Counted from the first letter of the stretch, positions 7,927 through 18,478 are shown. The stretch: DNA of 64,000 nucleotides from Rhizobiales bacterium CCH10-E5 (GCA_001556125.1 LSIG01000183.1:1-64000), one strand, 5' to 3'. Notes: generated from the sequence alone by a model not told the origin. Made by a program: numbers and translations.

Positions 7927-8721
7927 ATGGATCTGAACCTCAACGGCCGCGTCGCGGTCATCACCGGCCCGGCCAAGGGCATGGGCGCCGCCGTCACCCG
8001 GGCCTTCGCCACTGAGGGCTGCAGGCTCGCCCTGATCGGCCGCGACATCGCCGCGATCGAGCCCGTCGCGGCGGAGATCCGCGCGAAGGGCGCCCAGGCC
8101 ATCGTCATCGCCTGCGACATCACCAGGGGCAGCGATTGCGAGGCCGCCATCGCGCAGACGCTGTCGGCCTTCGGCGGGCGCATCGACATCCTCGTCAACG
8201 TCGCCGGCGGCTCGGGGCCGATCGGCAAGACCGGCTGGGAGACCACGGAGGAGGAGTTCGACGAGATCGTCGATCTCAACATGCGCGGCTGCTTCAACAC
8301 CATGCGCGCCTGCCTGCCGACGATGATCGCGCAAAAGGGCGGCAAGATCGTCAATGTCGGCGGCACCTTCGGCATGCGCGGCCGAGCCGGGCGCATGGCC
8401 TACTCTGCCTCGAAATGGGGCCTGCGCGGCATCACCAAGAGCTTCGCGCTGGAAGCCGGCCCCTACGGCATCAACGTCAACTGCGTCGCGCCGGGCATGG
8501 TGGACGGGCCGCGCTTCCGTGGCAAGGTCGTCCCCGAAATGGCCAGGCGCCTCGGCATCTCGGAGGAGGCTGCCTTCGAGAAGCATGCGGCGGACTATGC
8601 GCTGAAGCGCGTCTCGACCGATGAGGACGTGGCCAATGCCTGCCTCTTCCTCGCCTCCGACGTCTCCCGCCAGATCACCGGCGTCGACCTGCCGGTCGAT
8701 GGCGGCTGGGCCATGCTGTGA
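7927..8721 (+). CDS. SDR-family NAD(P)-dependent oxidoreductase
   Basis: 264 residues, classical short-chain dehydrogenase size. The cofactor motif is TGPAKGMGAA (TGxxxGxG), followed by NVAGG, and the catalytic YSASK with upstream Ser/Thr region (VGGTFG). A C-terminal GVDLPVDGGW closes the fold. It oxidises or reduces an alcohol/keto group with NAD(P) in the cytoplasm. Start at 7927 is chosen because the conserved fold starts there; upstream in-frame codons lie in the palindromic repeat. The stop is 9 bases before the next start. The substrate is probably an intermediate of the same amide/heterocycle pathway. Confidence 0.92.
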   Translation: MDLNLNGRVAVITGPAKGMGAAVTRAFATEGCRLALIGRDIAAIEPVAAEIRAKGAQAIVIACDITRGSDCEAAIAQTLSAFGGRIDILVNVAGGSGPIGKTGWETTEEEFDEIVDLNMRGCFNTMRACLPTMIAQKGGKIVNVGGTFGMRGRAGRMAYSASKWGLRGITKSFALEAGPYGINVNCVAPGMVDGPRFRGKVVPEMARRLGISEEAAFEKHAADYALKRVSTDEDVANACLFLASDVSRQITGVDLPVDGGWAML

Positions 8722-8729
8722 GGGAAGCG

Positions 8730-10184
8730 ATGACCGACACGCCTTTCATCGCCGATCTCGTCCTCGCAGGCGGCACCGTCGTCACCGGCCAGACGCGTTA
8801 CCGCGCCGATGTCGCGATCAAGGACGGGCTCATCGCGCTGGTCGGCGCCCCGGCCGCAATGCCGGCGGCACGCGAGATGGTCGACGTCTCCGGCCAGTTC
8901 CTGCTGCCCGGCGCCATCGACGTCCATGTCCATTTCCGCGAGCCCGGCTACACCCATAAGGAAGACTGGCGAACCGGCAGCGCTGCTGCCGCGATGGGCG
9001 GCACCACCACCGTCTTCGAGATGCCCAACACCAACCCGCCGACGCGCTCGGTCAGGGAGCTGCGCCAGAAGCAGGAGGCCGCGGCCAAGGCTCATGTCGA
9101 TTACGGCATCTACGGCCTGCTCGCGGAGGACAACATCGACGAGCTCCAGGGCCTCATCGACGGCGGCGTCAACGCCTTCAAATGCTTCATGGGCAACACC
9201 TTCGGCAACCTGCCCTCGCCCTCGACGGGGGCGATGCTGGAGGGCTTCGAGATCATCGCGCCCTCGGGCCTGCGCATCTCGCTGCATGCCGAGACCGCTT
9301 CCATCATGGCCTGGCGCCAGAAGCGCCTGATGGAGGCCGGCCGCAACGATCCGCTCGCGCATATCGCGGCGCGCCCGGCCATCGTCGCCGCGGAAGCCGT
9401 CGGCCGCGCGGCGGAACTGGCGGAATGGACCGGCGCGCGCATCCACATCCTGCACATCTCCTCGGCGGCCGAACTGCGCCCGCTGGCCGAAGCCAAGGCC
9501 CGCGGCGTCGAGATCACCGGCGAGACCTGCCCCTGCTATCTCCTGCTCGACTCGTGCGACTATGCGCGGCTCGGCTCGATCATCCGCGTCAACCCGCCGG
9601 TGCGGGAGGCCTCGGATTCGGAAGCCATCTGGGCAGCGCTGCAATCGGGCGTCGTCGACATGATCGCGACCGACCACGCGCCCCATACGGTCGAGGAGAA
9701 GACCAAGGACGTGATCTGGCAGGCCGATTGCGGCTTCCCCGGCGTCGAGACGCAGATGCCGCTGATGCTGAACGAGGTCTCGAAAGGGCGCATCACGCTG
9801 GAGCACTACGTCGCGATCTCGGCCGAGAAGCCGGCCAAGGCCTTCGGCCTCTGGCCCCATAAGGGGCGCATCGAGGCCGGCGCGGAAGCCGACATCGCCG
9901 TCGTCGACATGACCCGGACCGAGACGATCCGCGCGGAGAATCTCCAGTCGCGCGGCAAGATCACCCCCTTCGAGGGCGTCTCCGTCACCGGCATCCCCGT
10001 CCACACGCTGGTGCGCGGCCGCTTCGTCCAGCGCGACCGCCAACTCGTGCCCGAGACGAGCGGCTGGGGCCGGCAGGTCACGGCGATCCAGGCCATGCCC
10101 AAGCCCACCATCCGCAACGCCGACCAGACGCTGGCCGCCTGTTTGCAAGGGCCGGCTGGCAGCGCCAAGGGAGCGGGTTCGTGA
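8730..10184 (+). CDS. Dihydroorotase/allantoinase/hydantoinase-type cyclic amidohydrolase
   Basis: 484 residues. All metal-centre residues of the class I dihydroorotase group are seen: HVHFREPG (HxH), the Lys in NAFKCFMG that would be carboxylated, LHAET, LHISS, and TDHAPH. The MPNTNPPT segment is dihydroorotase-like. These enzymes open or close cyclic amide rings (dihydroorotate, hydantoin, allantoin). Clustering with an importer, an SDR and a deaminase-like gene argues for catabolism of an imported cyclic ureide or lactam rather than pyrimidine synthesis. ATG at 8730 has AGGGAAG upstream; a GTG at 8718 overlaps the previous stop and is a less likely alternative. Confidence 0.88.
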   Translation: MTDTPFIADLVLAGGTVVTGQTRYRADVAIKDGLIALVGAPAAMPAAREMVDVSGQFLLPGAIDVHVHFREPGYTHKEDWRTGSAAAAMGGTTTVFEMPNTNPPTRSVRELRQKQEAAAKAHVDYGIYGLLAEDNIDELQGLIDGGVNAFKCFMGNTFGNLPSPSTGAMLEGFEIIAPSGLRISLHAETASIMAWRQKRLMEAGRNDPLAHIAARPAIVAAEAVGRAAELAEWTGARIHILHISSAAELRPLAEAKARGVEITGETCPCYLLLDSCDYARLGSIIRVNPPVREASDSEAIWAALQSGVVDMIATDHAPHTVEEKTKDVIWQADCGFPGVETQMPLMLNEVSKGRITLEHYVAISAEKPAKAFGLWPHKGRIEAGAEADIAVVDMTRTETIRAENLQSRGKITPFEGVSVTGIPVHTLVRGRFVQRDRQLVPETSGWGRQVTAIQAMPKPTIRNADQTLAACLQGPAGSAKGAGS

Positions 10185-11050
10185 ACGCCATCCTCACCGA
10201 TATCCGGCCGGGCGAGACCGCCCCGGCCGCGACCTTCATCGAATTCGAGCAGGCCTCGATCACCTATGGCCGCGGGCCCAAGGCGGTGCAGGCGCTGGCG
10301 CCGACCTCGCTGAAGATCGCGGAGGGCGATTTCGTCGCCCTCGTCGGCCCCTCCGGCTGCGGCAAATCGACCATCCTCAAGATGGTCGGCGAGTTGCTGA
10401 AGCCCTCGACCGGCCATGTCTTCGTCGCCGGCCGCGAGATCGGCGCGACGCCGATCCGCATCGGCATGGCCTATCAGAACCCGACCTTGCTGCCCTGGCT
10501 CAACATCCGCGACAACGTCATGCTGCCGCTGAAGATCGTGCCGCCCTTCCGGCAGCACTACCGGGCCAAGCGCAAGACCGAGTATCGCGACCGCGTCGAA
10601 ACGCTGCTGACGCAGGTCGGCCTCGGCGGCTTCGGCGACAAATATCCCTGGCAGCTCTCCGGCGGCATGATGCAGCGCGCCAATCTCTGCCGCGCCCTGA
10701 TCCACGATCCGGACCTCCTGCTGCTGGACGAGCCCTTCGGCGCGCTCGACCAGTTCACCCGCGAGGAGCTCTGGGCGATCATGCAGGACCTCTGGCTTTC
10801 CAAGAAGCTCACCGTGCTGCTGGTCACGCACGACCTTAAGGAAGCCGCCTATCTCGCCGACCGCATCTGCGTGATGAGCGCGAGGCCCGGCCGCATCCTC
10901 GACGATTCACCGGTCGCGCTGGCGCGGCCGCGCACCATCGACATGACCTTCGAGCCGGATTTCGTGGCGCTGAACCAGCGCCTGCGGGCGATGATCGTCG
11001 GCGCCCGCGGCGGCACCGGCATCGTCAACCACGCGCCCGGCGCGGCGTGA
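10181..11050 (+). CDS. ABC transporter ATP-binding protein, SsuB/TauB-like
   Basis: 289 residues. Walker A GPSGCGKST, Q-loop in MAYQNPTLLPW, signature LSGGMMQRA, Walker B LLLLDEPFGALD, and the H-loop VTHDLKEAA are present. It drives import by the binding protein at 6676 and the permease at 11064. The GTG start overlaps the preceding TGA, so it is coupled to the amidohydrolase gene. An N-terminal extension of about 18 residues precedes the conserved fold. Specificity is set by the binding protein and is not readable here. Confidence 0.94.
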   Translation: MNAILTDIRPGETAPAATFIEFEQASITYGRGPKAVQALAPTSLKIAEGDFVALVGPSGCGKSTILKMVGELLKPSTGHVFVAGREIGATPIRIGMAYQNPTLLPWLNIRDNVMLPLKIVPPFRQHYRAKRKTEYRDRVETLLTQVGLGGFGDKYPWQLSGGMMQRANLCRALIHDPDLLLLDEPFGALDQFTREELWAIMQDLWLSKKLTVLLVTHDLKEAAYLADRICVMSARPGRILDDSPVALARPRTIDMTFEPDFVALNQRLRAMIVGARGGTGIVNHAPGAA

Positions 11051-11063
11051 GGAAGGGACTCTG

Positions 11064-11846
11064 ATGGAACGTCTCGGTGAGATCATCCGCGAGAAGGGCG
11101 CCTCGACGGCGCTCATCATCGGCGTCTTCGTGTTCTGGGAGCTGTTCTGCCTGATGGCGGGCATCTCCGACATCCTGCTGCCGCGCCCGTCGCAGATCAT
11201 CAAGGCGCTGATCCAGTACTGGCCGGCGATCTGGCCGCACACCTGGCAGACGCTCTACACGACGATCGTCGGCTTCGGCATCGGCGTCGTCATCGGGCTC
11301 CTGCTGGGCATCCTGATCGGCTCGTCCAAGCTTGCCTACGACACCGCCTATCCGCTGCTCGTCGGCTTCTCGTCGATCCCCAAGGTCGCGGTCGTGCCGA
11401 TCTTCGTGCTCTGGTACGGCGCCGGCACGGTGCCGGCGATCCTGACCGCGATGATCATCTGCATCTTCCCGATCGTGGTGAACGTCGCGACCGGTATCGC
11501 CACCGTCGAGCCGGAACTGGAAGACGTGATGAAGACGCTGAAGGCCTCGAAGACCGACATCCTCTGGAATGTCAGCCTGCCGCGCGCCATGCCCTATTTC
11601 TTCGCCGCGCTGAAGGTCGCGATCACGCTCGCCTTCGTCGGCTCGGTGGTGGCCGAGACCGTCGCCTCCAACCGCGGCATCGGCAACATGATGATGATCG
11701 CCTCGTCGAGCTTCAACGTGCCGCTCGTCTTCGCCGGGCTCTTCGTCCTGGCCGGGCTTGGCGTCACGCTCTACGTGCTGTTTTCTCTGATCGAGCGGCG
11801 CGTCACCGGCTGGGCCCACCGCAAGACCGACGTCGCCTCGGCCTGA
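11064..11846 (+). CDS. ABC transporter permease, SsuC/TauC-like
   Basis: 260 residues with about six hydrophobic membrane segments, starting near residue 14 (STALIIGVFVFWELF). The inner-membrane EAA-type loop lies in the region LKASKTDILWNVSLPRAMPY. The size and the LPRPSQIIKAL start are typical of nitrate/sulfonate/taurine permeases. It follows the ATPase gene by 13 bases with a GGAAGG ribosome-binding sequence. It forms the channel for the substrate bound by the product of the 6676 gene. Confidence 0.93.
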   Translation: MERLGEIIREKGASTALIIGVFVFWELFCLMAGISDILLPRPSQIIKALIQYWPAIWPHTWQTLYTTIVGFGIGVVIGLLLGILIGSSKLAYDTAYPLLVGFSSIPKVAVVPIFVLWYGAGTVPAILTAMIICIFPIVVNVATGIATVEPELEDVMKTLKASKTDILWNVSLPRAMPYFFAALKVAITLAFVGSVVAETVASNRGIGNMMMIASSSFNVPLVFAGLFVLAGLGVTLYVLFSLIERRVTGWAHRKTDVASA

Positions 11847-11881
11847 GGCGGGGCCGGGCCCTTTCGCGACGGAGACCGATT

Positions 11882-13315
11882 GTGCGCCAGATCAACGCCG
11901 GCCATGCCTTCGATGCGCGCCGCAGCCTGCAGGACACCGCACTGACGATCGAGGGCGGGACCATCGCCGCGATCGCCGGGGCGCCTGCCGGTAGCGCGGA
12001 GGACGTCGTCGTGCTGCCGGCGCTGGTCAACGCCCATGACCATGCCCGCCCGATCCGCACCAGCTCGGTCGGCGGCTTCGCCCGGCCGCTCGAGCTCTGG
12101 CTGCACCGCCTGGCGCTGTTTTGCCCCGTCGACCCCTATCTCGCGACGCTGGCGCCGCTCGGGCGCGCCGCGCTCGGCGGCCAGGGCGCCGTGATGATCC
12201 ACCATGTCCGGCCGATGGGCCTGACCGATCTGCCGACCGAGGCCGCGGCCATGGCCCGCGCCGCGCGCGACATCGGCGTGCGCATCGCCTTCGGCGTCGG
12301 CATGCGCGACCAGAACCCGCTGGTCTATGGCGACCACGCCCCGGTGCTGGATGATCTCGACCCCGTCGCCCGGGCCGAGATCGAGGCGCGCTATCTCGCG
12401 CCGATGCTGCCGATCGCCGAGCAGATGGCCCGCGTCGACGCCGTCGCGGCGGCCATCGCCGGCCCGATGGTCGATGTCCAATATGCGCCCAACGGCCCGC
12501 AATGGGGCTCGGACGCGCTCTGGGAGGCGATCGCCGAGGCCTCCGCCCGCACCGGGCGCCGCGTCACGACCCATCTCTTCGAGACGAAGTATCAGCGCGA
12601 CTGGGCCGACCGGACCTATCCGGGCGGGCTGGTCAAGCGCTGGAAGGAGATCGGCCTGCTCTCGCCGCGGCTGACGCTGGCCCATTGCGTCTGGGCCCGC
12701 CCCGACGAACTGGAGATGATCGCGGAGGCCGGCTGCGTCATCGCCACCAACACCTCCTCCAACCTGGCGCTGCGCTCCGGGCTCGCGCCGGTCGCCGAGA
12801 TGGCGGCGCGCGGCTGCAAGGTCGCGCTCGGCGTCGACGGCCAGGCCTTCGACGAGGATGATGACGCGCTGCGCGAACTGCGCCTGCTCTGGTCACTGCA
12901 TGGCGGCTGGGGCTTCGACACGAAGCTCAGCCCCCGCGATGCGCTCGCCATGGCGCTGGAAACCGGGCGCATCGCGCTCGGCGCGCCCGCAGGCGGCCAG
13001 ATCGCGGAAGGGCAGGCGGCCGATCTCCTGGTCCTCGACCGCGCTGCGCTCGACGAGGACGCGCTGATGCCGGTCGATCCGCTCGAGCTGATGTTCGCCC
13101 GCGCCACCCGCCGGCAGATCCGCGAGCTGATCGTCGACGGCCGTAGCATCGTCGCCCATGGCCGCGTGCTGGGTGTCGATCTCGATGCGGTCCATGACGA
13201 GCTGCGCGGCATCTACCGCGCCGGCATCGCCGATCGCGCCGGCCTTGCCGCAGCGCTCCCGGCGCTGGAGAGCGCCGTGACCCGGCACTACGTCACGCGG
13301 CTGGGCTGCTGCTGA
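11882..13315 (+). CDS. Amidohydrolase-superfamily protein (cytosine-deaminase/TrzA-like)
   Basis: 477 residues. Metal ligand motif AHDHARP near residue 54, a His in TTHLFE, a His in LAHCVW, and the Asp of GVDGQAFDEDD fit a mononuclear metal deaminase/hydrolase of the amidohydrolase superfamily (cytosine deaminase, chlorohydrolase and guanine deaminase relatives). It would remove an amino or halide-type group from a nitrogen heterocycle. The start is GTG at 11882. It is the last gene of the importer operon, 35 bases after the permease gene. The exact reaction cannot be assigned. Confidence 0.86.
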   Translation: MRQINAGHAFDARRSLQDTALTIEGGTIAAIAGAPAGSAEDVVVLPALVNAHDHARPIRTSSVGGFARPLELWLHRLALFCPVDPYLATLAPLGRAALGGQGAVMIHHVRPMGLTDLPTEAAAMARAARDIGVRIAFGVGMRDQNPLVYGDHAPVLDDLDPVARAEIEARYLAPMLPIAEQMARVDAVAAAIAGPMVDVQYAPNGPQWGSDALWEAIAEASARTGRRVTTHLFETKYQRDWADRTYPGGLVKRWKEIGLLSPRLTLAHCVWARPDELEMIAEAGCVIATNTSSNLALRSGLAPVAEMAARGCKVALGVDGQAFDEDDDALRELRLLWSLHGGWGFDTKLSPRDALAMALETGRIALGAPAGGQIAEGQAADLLVLDRAALDEDALMPVDPLELMFARATRRQIRELIVDGRSIVAHGRVLGVDLDAVHDELRGIYRAGIADRAGLAAALPALESAVTRHYVTRLGCC

Positions 13316-13336
13316 CGCCAGGCCGAGCCGACGCGC

Positions 13337-14002
13337 TCAGGCAGCCTCGCGCCGCTCCGCCAGCCCCGTCAGGAACACCTCGATGCAGCGCCTGGCGTGG
13401 CCGACCCGCTGCTCGCTGGTCATCAGCGCATCGCCCGGGTAGCGCTTCACCATCACGCTGAACACCATGTCCATCAGCATGCGGGCCGCCGCCTCGGGCG
13501 GGAAGGACCGCAAAGCGCCGCGTGCCTGCTGGACCGCCAGCCACTGCGCCAGCAGACGCAGCGCCGCCTGCGCACCTTCCAGCGCGATGGCCTCGCCGAT
13601 CTCCGGATAGCGGTCGGCATCGGCGACGGCGAGCCGGATGAAGGCGAGACGCTGTCGGTTCTCGGTCTCGTCGATGTCGAGCCGGAAGATCGCCGCCAGC
13701 GCCTCGGCCGTGGGCAGGGCGTCGTCGGGTCGGGGCAGGGCGAGCATCGTCCGACGGTGGTCGGCAACCATCGCCTTGAACAGGTCGGTCTTCGCCGGGA
13801 ACAGACGGTAGAGCGTCTTCTTCGAAATGCCGCAGCGCGCCGCGACCGCATCCATCGTCGTGCCGCCATAGCCGACATCGAGGAACAGATCGCAGGCGAT
13901 GCCGAGAATGCGCTGGCGCTCTTCTGAATCTGGGCGCTGCTTCGGCCGCCCGCGAGACCGCGCCGCGCCGTCGGTGCTCGTCCCGATGTCGTGATCAATC
14001 AT
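13337..14002 (-). CDS. TetR-family repressor, divergent to the RND efflux operon
   Basis: 221 residues. The DNA-binding helix-turn-helix is near residues 40-75 (ILGIACDLFLDVGYGGTTM, AARCGISKKTLYRLFP). The C-terminal domain is of the AcrR/TetR efflux-regulator size. ATG at 14002 is chosen; a longer start would extend into the divergent promoter. It lies 90 bases from the efflux adaptor gene, and the shared intergenic region contains a dyad. It almost certainly represses the pump until an inducer binds. The ligand is unknown. Confidence 0.92.
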   Translation of the reverse strand: MIDHDIGTSTDGAARSRGRPKQRPDSEERQRILGIACDLFLDVGYGGTTMDAVAARCGISKKTLYRLFPAKTDLFKAMVADHRRTMLALPRPDDALPTAEALAAIFRLDIDETENRQRLAFIRLAVADADRYPEIGEAIALEGAQAALRLLAQWLAVQQARGALRSFPPEAAARMLMDMVFSVMVKRYPGDALMTSEQRVGHARRCIEVFLTGLAERREAA

Positions 14003-14017
14003 TAACCGCCACTCCCG

Positions 14018-14077
14018 GGAAACATCTTTGGGTTTGACAGGCCAAGAAATCAAGCGTTAAGAAACCCGAGAGTTTCC
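14018..14077 (+). promoter_or_regulatory. RND efflux promoter framed by a probable TetR operator
   Basis: A good sigma70-type pair is visible: TTGACA at 14034-14039, a 17-base spacer, and TTAAGA at 14057-14062. GGAAAC (14018) with GGGTTT (14030) and AAACCC (14062) with GTTTCC (14072) form mirrored half-sites around it, so a bound repressor would cover both boxes. The next ATG is at 14093 with AGAGA upstream. Confidence 0.6.
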
Positions 14078-14092
14078 AAAAAGAGACGATCC

Positions 14093-15328
14093 ATGTCCCG
14101 TCCTCGCCCCGTCACCATCCGTCAGCTCCCAATGGCGGGGGTCGTCCTGCTGGGCGCTGCGCTCGCGGGCTGCAACAGCGAGAAGGCCGCGGCACCGCCG
14201 CCCCAGCAGCAGGCGCAGGTCAGCGTCGTCATGCTGCGTTCGAAGCCGGTCGCCATCAGTGCCGAATTGCCCGGCCGCGTCGCGGCCAGCCTCGTCGCCG
14301 AAGTGCGCCCGCAGGTCGGCGGGCTGATCAAGTCGCGCCAGTTCCGCGAGGGCAGCGAGGTCAAGGCCGGCGATCTGCTCTATGAGATCGACCCCGCGCC
14401 CTATCAGGCGGCGCTCGACAGCGCGGAAGCCGCCCTCGCCCGGGCGGAGGCTGCGGTCCCCAACGCCCAGGCCAAGGTCGATCGCTACCGCGACCTCATC
14501 CGCCAGAATGCGATCAGCAAGCAGGAAAACGACGACGCCGTCGCGGCGCTCGCCCAGGCCCGGGCCGATGTCGCTTCCGCCCGCGCGAGCCTCGACACGG
14601 CCCGCATCAATCTCGGCTTCACCAAGGTCACGGCGCCGATCGGCGGCCGTGTCGACCGTTCGACGCTGACACCGGGCGCGCTGGTCACCGCCAACCAGAC
14701 GACGGCCCTGACCACGATCCGCCAGCTCGACCCGATCAATGTCGACGTCATCCAGTCCAGCACGAACCTGCTGAAGTTCCGCAGCGCGGTGGCCGAAGGG
14801 CGGCTGCGCTTCACAGGGCCGAACGTCGCGGTGAAGCTCAAGCTCGATACCGGCGCCGAATACGCCCAGACCGGCAAGCTCGAATTCGCCGAGGCCAATG
14901 TCGACGAGACCACCGGCACCTTCACGGTGCGGGCCGAGTTCCCCAATCCCGACCGCCTCCTGCTGCCCGGCATGTTCGTCCGCGCCGTCATCCAGGAGGG
15001 CATCGCCGAGAACAGCTTCCTGGTCCCGCAGCGCGCGGTCGGCCGCAACACGAAGGGCGAGGCGACGGCAAAATTCGTCGGCCCTGACGGCAAGGTCGAG
15101 GAGCGCGTGCTGGCGACGTCGCGCAATGTCGGCAACAACTGGCTGGTCGAGCAGGGCGTGAAGGACGGCGACAAGGTGATCGTCGAGGGCGCCCAGCTCG
15201 TGCGCGCCGGCCAGACCGTGACCGGCAACGAGGTCACGATCGACGAGGCCAGCGGCGAGCTCAAGGCCGCCAACCGCCAGGCTGCGCTGCCCGCGGGCCA
15301 GGCTTCCGGCCAGACCGCGAAGAACTGA
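14093..15328 (+). CDS. RND efflux periplasmic adaptor lipoprotein (AcrA/MexA-like)
   Basis: 411 residues. The signal ends in the lipobox LAGC near residue 28, so it is a lipid-anchored periplasmic adaptor. The biotinyl-lipoyl hairpin begins around residue 60 ([20 protein letters not shown]) and includes a long coiled-coil hairpin (residues 105-165) and a beta-barrel segment. It links the inner-membrane pump at 15334 to the outer-membrane factor at 18479. It is the first gene of the TetR-controlled operon. Substrate range (drugs, solvents, detergents) is not determined. Confidence 0.95.
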   Translation: MSRPRPVTIRQLPMAGVVLLGAALAGCNSEKAAAPPPQQQAQVSVVMLRSKPVAISAELPGRVAASLVAEVRPQVGGLIKSRQFREGSEVKAGDLLYEIDPAPYQAALDSAEAALARAEAAVPNAQAKVDRYRDLIRQNAISKQENDDAVAALAQARADVASARASLDTARINLGFTKVTAPIGGRVDRSTLTPGALVTANQTTALTTIRQLDPINVDVIQSSTNLLKFRSAVAEGRLRFTGPNVAVKLKLDTGAEYAQTGKLEFAEANVDETTGTFTVRAEFPNPDRLLLPGMFVRAVIQEGIAENSFLVPQRAVGRNTKGEATAKFVGPDGKVEERVLATSRNVGNNWLVEQGVKDGDKVIVEGAQLVRAGQTVTGNEVTIDEASGELKAANRQAALPAGQASGQTAKN

Positions 15329-15333
15329 GCGCC

Positions 15334-18300
15334 ATGTCCCGTTTCTTCATCGAGCGCCCGATCTTTGCCTGGGTCGTGGCCATCGTCATCATGCTGGCGG
15401 GCCTGCTCGCCCTGCGCACCCTGCCGGTCTCACAATACCCGCAGATCGCGCCGACAACGGTCAGCATCAGCGCGAGCTATCCCGGCGCCGACGCCCAGAC
15501 CGTCGAGAACTCGGTGACCAAGGTCATCGAGCAGGGCATGACCGGCGTCGACAACCTGCAATACATGTCGGCGACCTCGACCTCCTCGGGGCAGGCGACG
15601 ATCACGCTGACCTTCACCAGCGGAGCCGATCCCGACGTCGCGCAGATGCAGGTGCAGAACAAGCTGCAGCTCGTCACCGCGCAATTGCCGCAGACGGTGC
15701 AGAACACCGGCATCACGGTCGCCAAGGCCTCGACCGGCTTCCTCCTGGTCGCCGCCTTCGTCTCGCGCGACGGGCGGATGTCGACCAACGACCTCGCCGA
15801 CTATGTCGATTCCACCCTCAACGACACGCTCAAGCGCGTGCCCGGCGTCGGCTCGACGCAGCTGTTCGGCGCTGGCTATGCGATGCGGATCTGGCTCGAT
15901 CCCGACCGGTTGCAGAAATACGCGCTGATGCCGAGCGACGTTGTCGCGGCGATCCAGGCCCAGAACGTCCAGGTCTCGGCCGGCCAGCTCGGCGGCCTGC
16001 CGCAGGTCAAGGGCCAGCAGCTTAACGCCACCGTCACCGCCGTCAGCCGCCTCCAGACGGTCGGCCAGTTCGAGAACATCATTCTCAAGAGCGGCTCGTC
16101 GGGCTCGATCGTGCGGCTCAACGATGTCGCCCGCGTCGAGCTCGGCGCCAAGGACTACACCACCGCCACCCGCTACAACGGCGCGCCTGCGACCGGCCTC
16201 GCCGTCAGCCTCGCGACCGGCGCCAACGCGCTGAACACCGCCGCGGCGGTCAAGGCGACGATCGACCGCCTCAAGCCGACGCTGCCGGAGGGCATCGACG
16301 TCGTCTACCCCTTCGACACCACGCCCTTCGTCCAGGTCTCGATCGAGAAGGTCGTTCACACGCTGTTCGAGGCGATCATTCTCGTCTTCATCGTGATGTA
16401 TGTCTTCCTGCAGAACTTCCGCGCGACGCTGATCCCGATGATCACCGTCCCGGTCGTGCTGCTGGGCACCTTCGGCGTGCTCGCGGTCGCCGGCTACTCC
16501 GTCAACACGCTGACCATGTTCGCGATGGTGCTCGCCATCGGCCTGCTCGTCGACGACGCCATCGTCGTCGTCGAGAATGTCGAGCGCGTGATGCAGGAGG
16601 AAAAGCTCTCGCCCAAGGAGGCGACCATCAAGTCGATGGGCGAGATCACTGGCGCGCTGGTCGGCATCGCCACCGTGCTGGCGGCAGTCTTCGTGCCGAT
16701 GGCCTTCTTCGGCGGCTCGGTCGGCGTCATCTACCGGCAGTTCTCGATCACGATCGTCACCGCCATGGCGTTGTCGGTGGTCACGGCGCTGATCCTGACA
16801 CCGGCGCTTTGCGCCACCATGCTTAAGCCCGCCGGCGAGCATGCCGCGCGCACCGGCCCCTTCGGCTGGTTCAACCGCGGCTTCGACCGGACGCTGAACG
16901 GCTACACCGGCGGCGTCGCGGCGATGATCGCGCGGCCGCTGCGCTTCATGCTGGTCTTCCTGCTGATCGGCGGCGGCATGGCCTATCTCTTCGCGCGGCT
17001 GCCCAACTCCTTCCTGCCGGACGAGGACCAAGGCGTCCTCTTCACCATCGTCCAGCTGCCTGCCGGCGCAACGCAGGACCGCACGCTGGCCGTGCTCGAT
17101 CAGGTCCGGCGGCATTATCAGGAGCAGGAGAAGGATCTCGTCGAGGGCGTGCTGACCGTCACTGGCTTCAGCTTCAGCGGCGCGGGCCAGAATGTCGGCA
17201 TCGCCTTCGTCCGCCTCAAGCCCTTCGAGGAGCGCGTCGGAAAGCAGGCGACGGCGCAGGCTGTGGCCGGGCGCGCCATGGGCGCCTTCCGCGGCATCAA
17301 GGACGGCATGGTCTTCGCGCTCGCGCCGCCCTCGATTCAGGGCTTCGGCAATAGCGCGGGCTTCGAATTCTACCTGCAGGATGTCGCCGGCGCCGGTCAC
17401 GCCCGGCTGATGGAGGTGCGCAACCAGCTGCTCGGCATGGCCGCGCAGAACCCGGCGCTCTCGGGCACGCGCCCGAACGGCCAGGAGGACACGCCGCAGT
17501 ATTCCGTCGAGATCGACCAGGAGAAGGCGAGCGCACTGACGCTCTCGCTCGGCGACATCAACACCACGCTCTCGACCGCCTGGGGCTCGGCCTATGTCAA
17601 CGACTTCATCGACCGCGGCCGCGTGAAGTCGGTCTATGTCCAGGCCGATGCGCCGTTCCGGATGCAGCCGGAGGACATCGGCCGCTGGTACGTCCGCAAC
17701 AGCGGCGGCGCGATGGTGCCGTTCTCGGCCTTCGCCACGGGCCACTGGACCTATGGCTCGCCGCGGCTCGAGCGCTACAACGGCGCCTCGGCGGTCAATA
17801 TCCAGGGCGCCGCTGCGGCCGGCATCAGCTCCGGCGCGGCGATGGACCAGATCGACGCCATCGCCCAGAAGCTGCCGCCCGGCTTCAACCATGAATGGAC
17901 CGGCCTCTCCTATCAGGAGCGGCTCTCGGGCAGCCAGGCGACGGCGCTCTACGCGCTCGCCATGCTGGTCGTCTTCCTCTGTCTGGCTGCGCTCTATGAG
18001 AGCTGGTCGGTGCCCTTCGCGGTGATGCTCTCGGTGCCGATCGGCATCTTCGGGGCGCTCGCTGCAGCGACCCTCTTCGGCCAGAGCAACGACGTCTATT
18101 TCAAGGTCGGCCTGCTCACCACCATCGGCCTCGCCGCCAAGAACGCGATCCTGATCGTCGAATTCGCGATCGAGCAGGAGGCGGCGGGCAAGAGCCTGAT
18201 CGAGGCGACGGTCGACGCCGCCCGCCAGCGCCTGCGCCCGATCCTGATGACCTCCTTCGCCTTCATCCTCGGCGTGCTGCCGCTGGCGATCGCGACCGGC

Positions 18301-18477
18301 GCCGGTTCCGGCAGCCAGAACGCCATCGGCATCGGCGTCATGGGCGGCATGATCGCCGCCACCGTGCTCGGCGTGTTCTTCGTGCCGCTGCTCTATGTCA
18401 TCGTCGCCGGAACGGTGCGGCGCTGGCGCAAGGCTCCGGCCGCGAAGCCTGCCGAGGCGACGATCGAGGCGCATTGA
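15334..18477 (+). CDS. RND efflux inner-membrane permease, hydrophobe/amphiphile family (AcrB/MexB-like)
   Basis: 1047 residues, full length for the HAE1 family. It begins [14 protein letters not shown]. The proton-relay segment in transmembrane helix 4 has the double Asp of [15 protein letters not shown], and a Lys in a later helix ([14 protein letters not shown]). Two large periplasmic loops sit between TM1-2 and TM7-8. It captures amphiphilic compounds from the periplasm and inner-membrane outer leaflet and drives them out with proton influx. It starts 5 bases after the adaptor stop. Confidence 0.97.
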   Translation: MSRFFIERPIFAWVVAIVIMLAGLLALRTLPVSQYPQIAPTTVSISASYPGADAQTVENSVTKVIEQGMTGVDNLQYMSATSTSSGQATITLTFTSGADPDVAQMQVQNKLQLVTAQLPQTVQNTGITVAKASTGFLLVAAFVSRDGRMSTNDLADYVDSTLNDTLKRVPGVGSTQLFGAGYAMRIWLDPDRLQKYALMPSDVVAAIQAQNVQVSAGQLGGLPQVKGQQLNATVTAVSRLQTVGQFENIILKSGSSGSIVRLNDVARVELGAKDYTTATRYNGAPATGLAVSLATGANALNTAAAVKATIDRLKPTLPEGIDVVYPFDTTPFVQVSIEKVVHTLFEAIILVFIVMYVFLQNFRATLIPMITVPVVLLGTFGVLAVAGYSVNTLTMFAMVLAIGLLVDDAIVVVENVERVMQEEKLSPKEATIKSMGEITGALVGIATVLAAVFVPMAFFGGSVGVIYRQFSITIVTAMALSVVTALILTPALCATMLKPAGEHAARTGPFGWFNRGFDRTLNGYTGGVAAMIARPLRFMLVFLLIGGGMAYLFARLPNSFLPDEDQGVLFTIVQLPAGATQDRTLAVLDQVRRHYQEQEKDLVEGVLTVTGFSFSGAGQNVGIAFVRLKPFEERVGKQATAQAVAGRAMGAFRGIKDGMVFALAPPSIQGFGNSAGFEFYLQDVAGAGHARLMEVRNQLLGMAAQNPALSGTRPNGQEDTPQYSVEIDQEKASALTLSLGDINTTLSTAWGSAYVNDFIDRGRVKSVYVQADAPFRMQPEDIGRWYVRNSGGAMVPFSAFATGHWTYGSPRLERYNGASAVNIQGAAAAGISSGAAMDQIDAIAQKLPPGFNHEWTGLSYQERLSGSQATALYALAMLVVFLCLAALYESWSVPFAVMLSVPIGIFGALAAATLFGQSNDVYFKVGLLTTIGLAAKNAILIVEFAIEQEAAGKSLIEATVDAARQRLRPILMTSFAFILGVLPLAIATGAGSGSQNAIGIGVMGGMIAATVLGVFFVPLLYVIVAGTVRRWRKAPAAKPAEATIEAH

Positions 18478-18478
18478 G

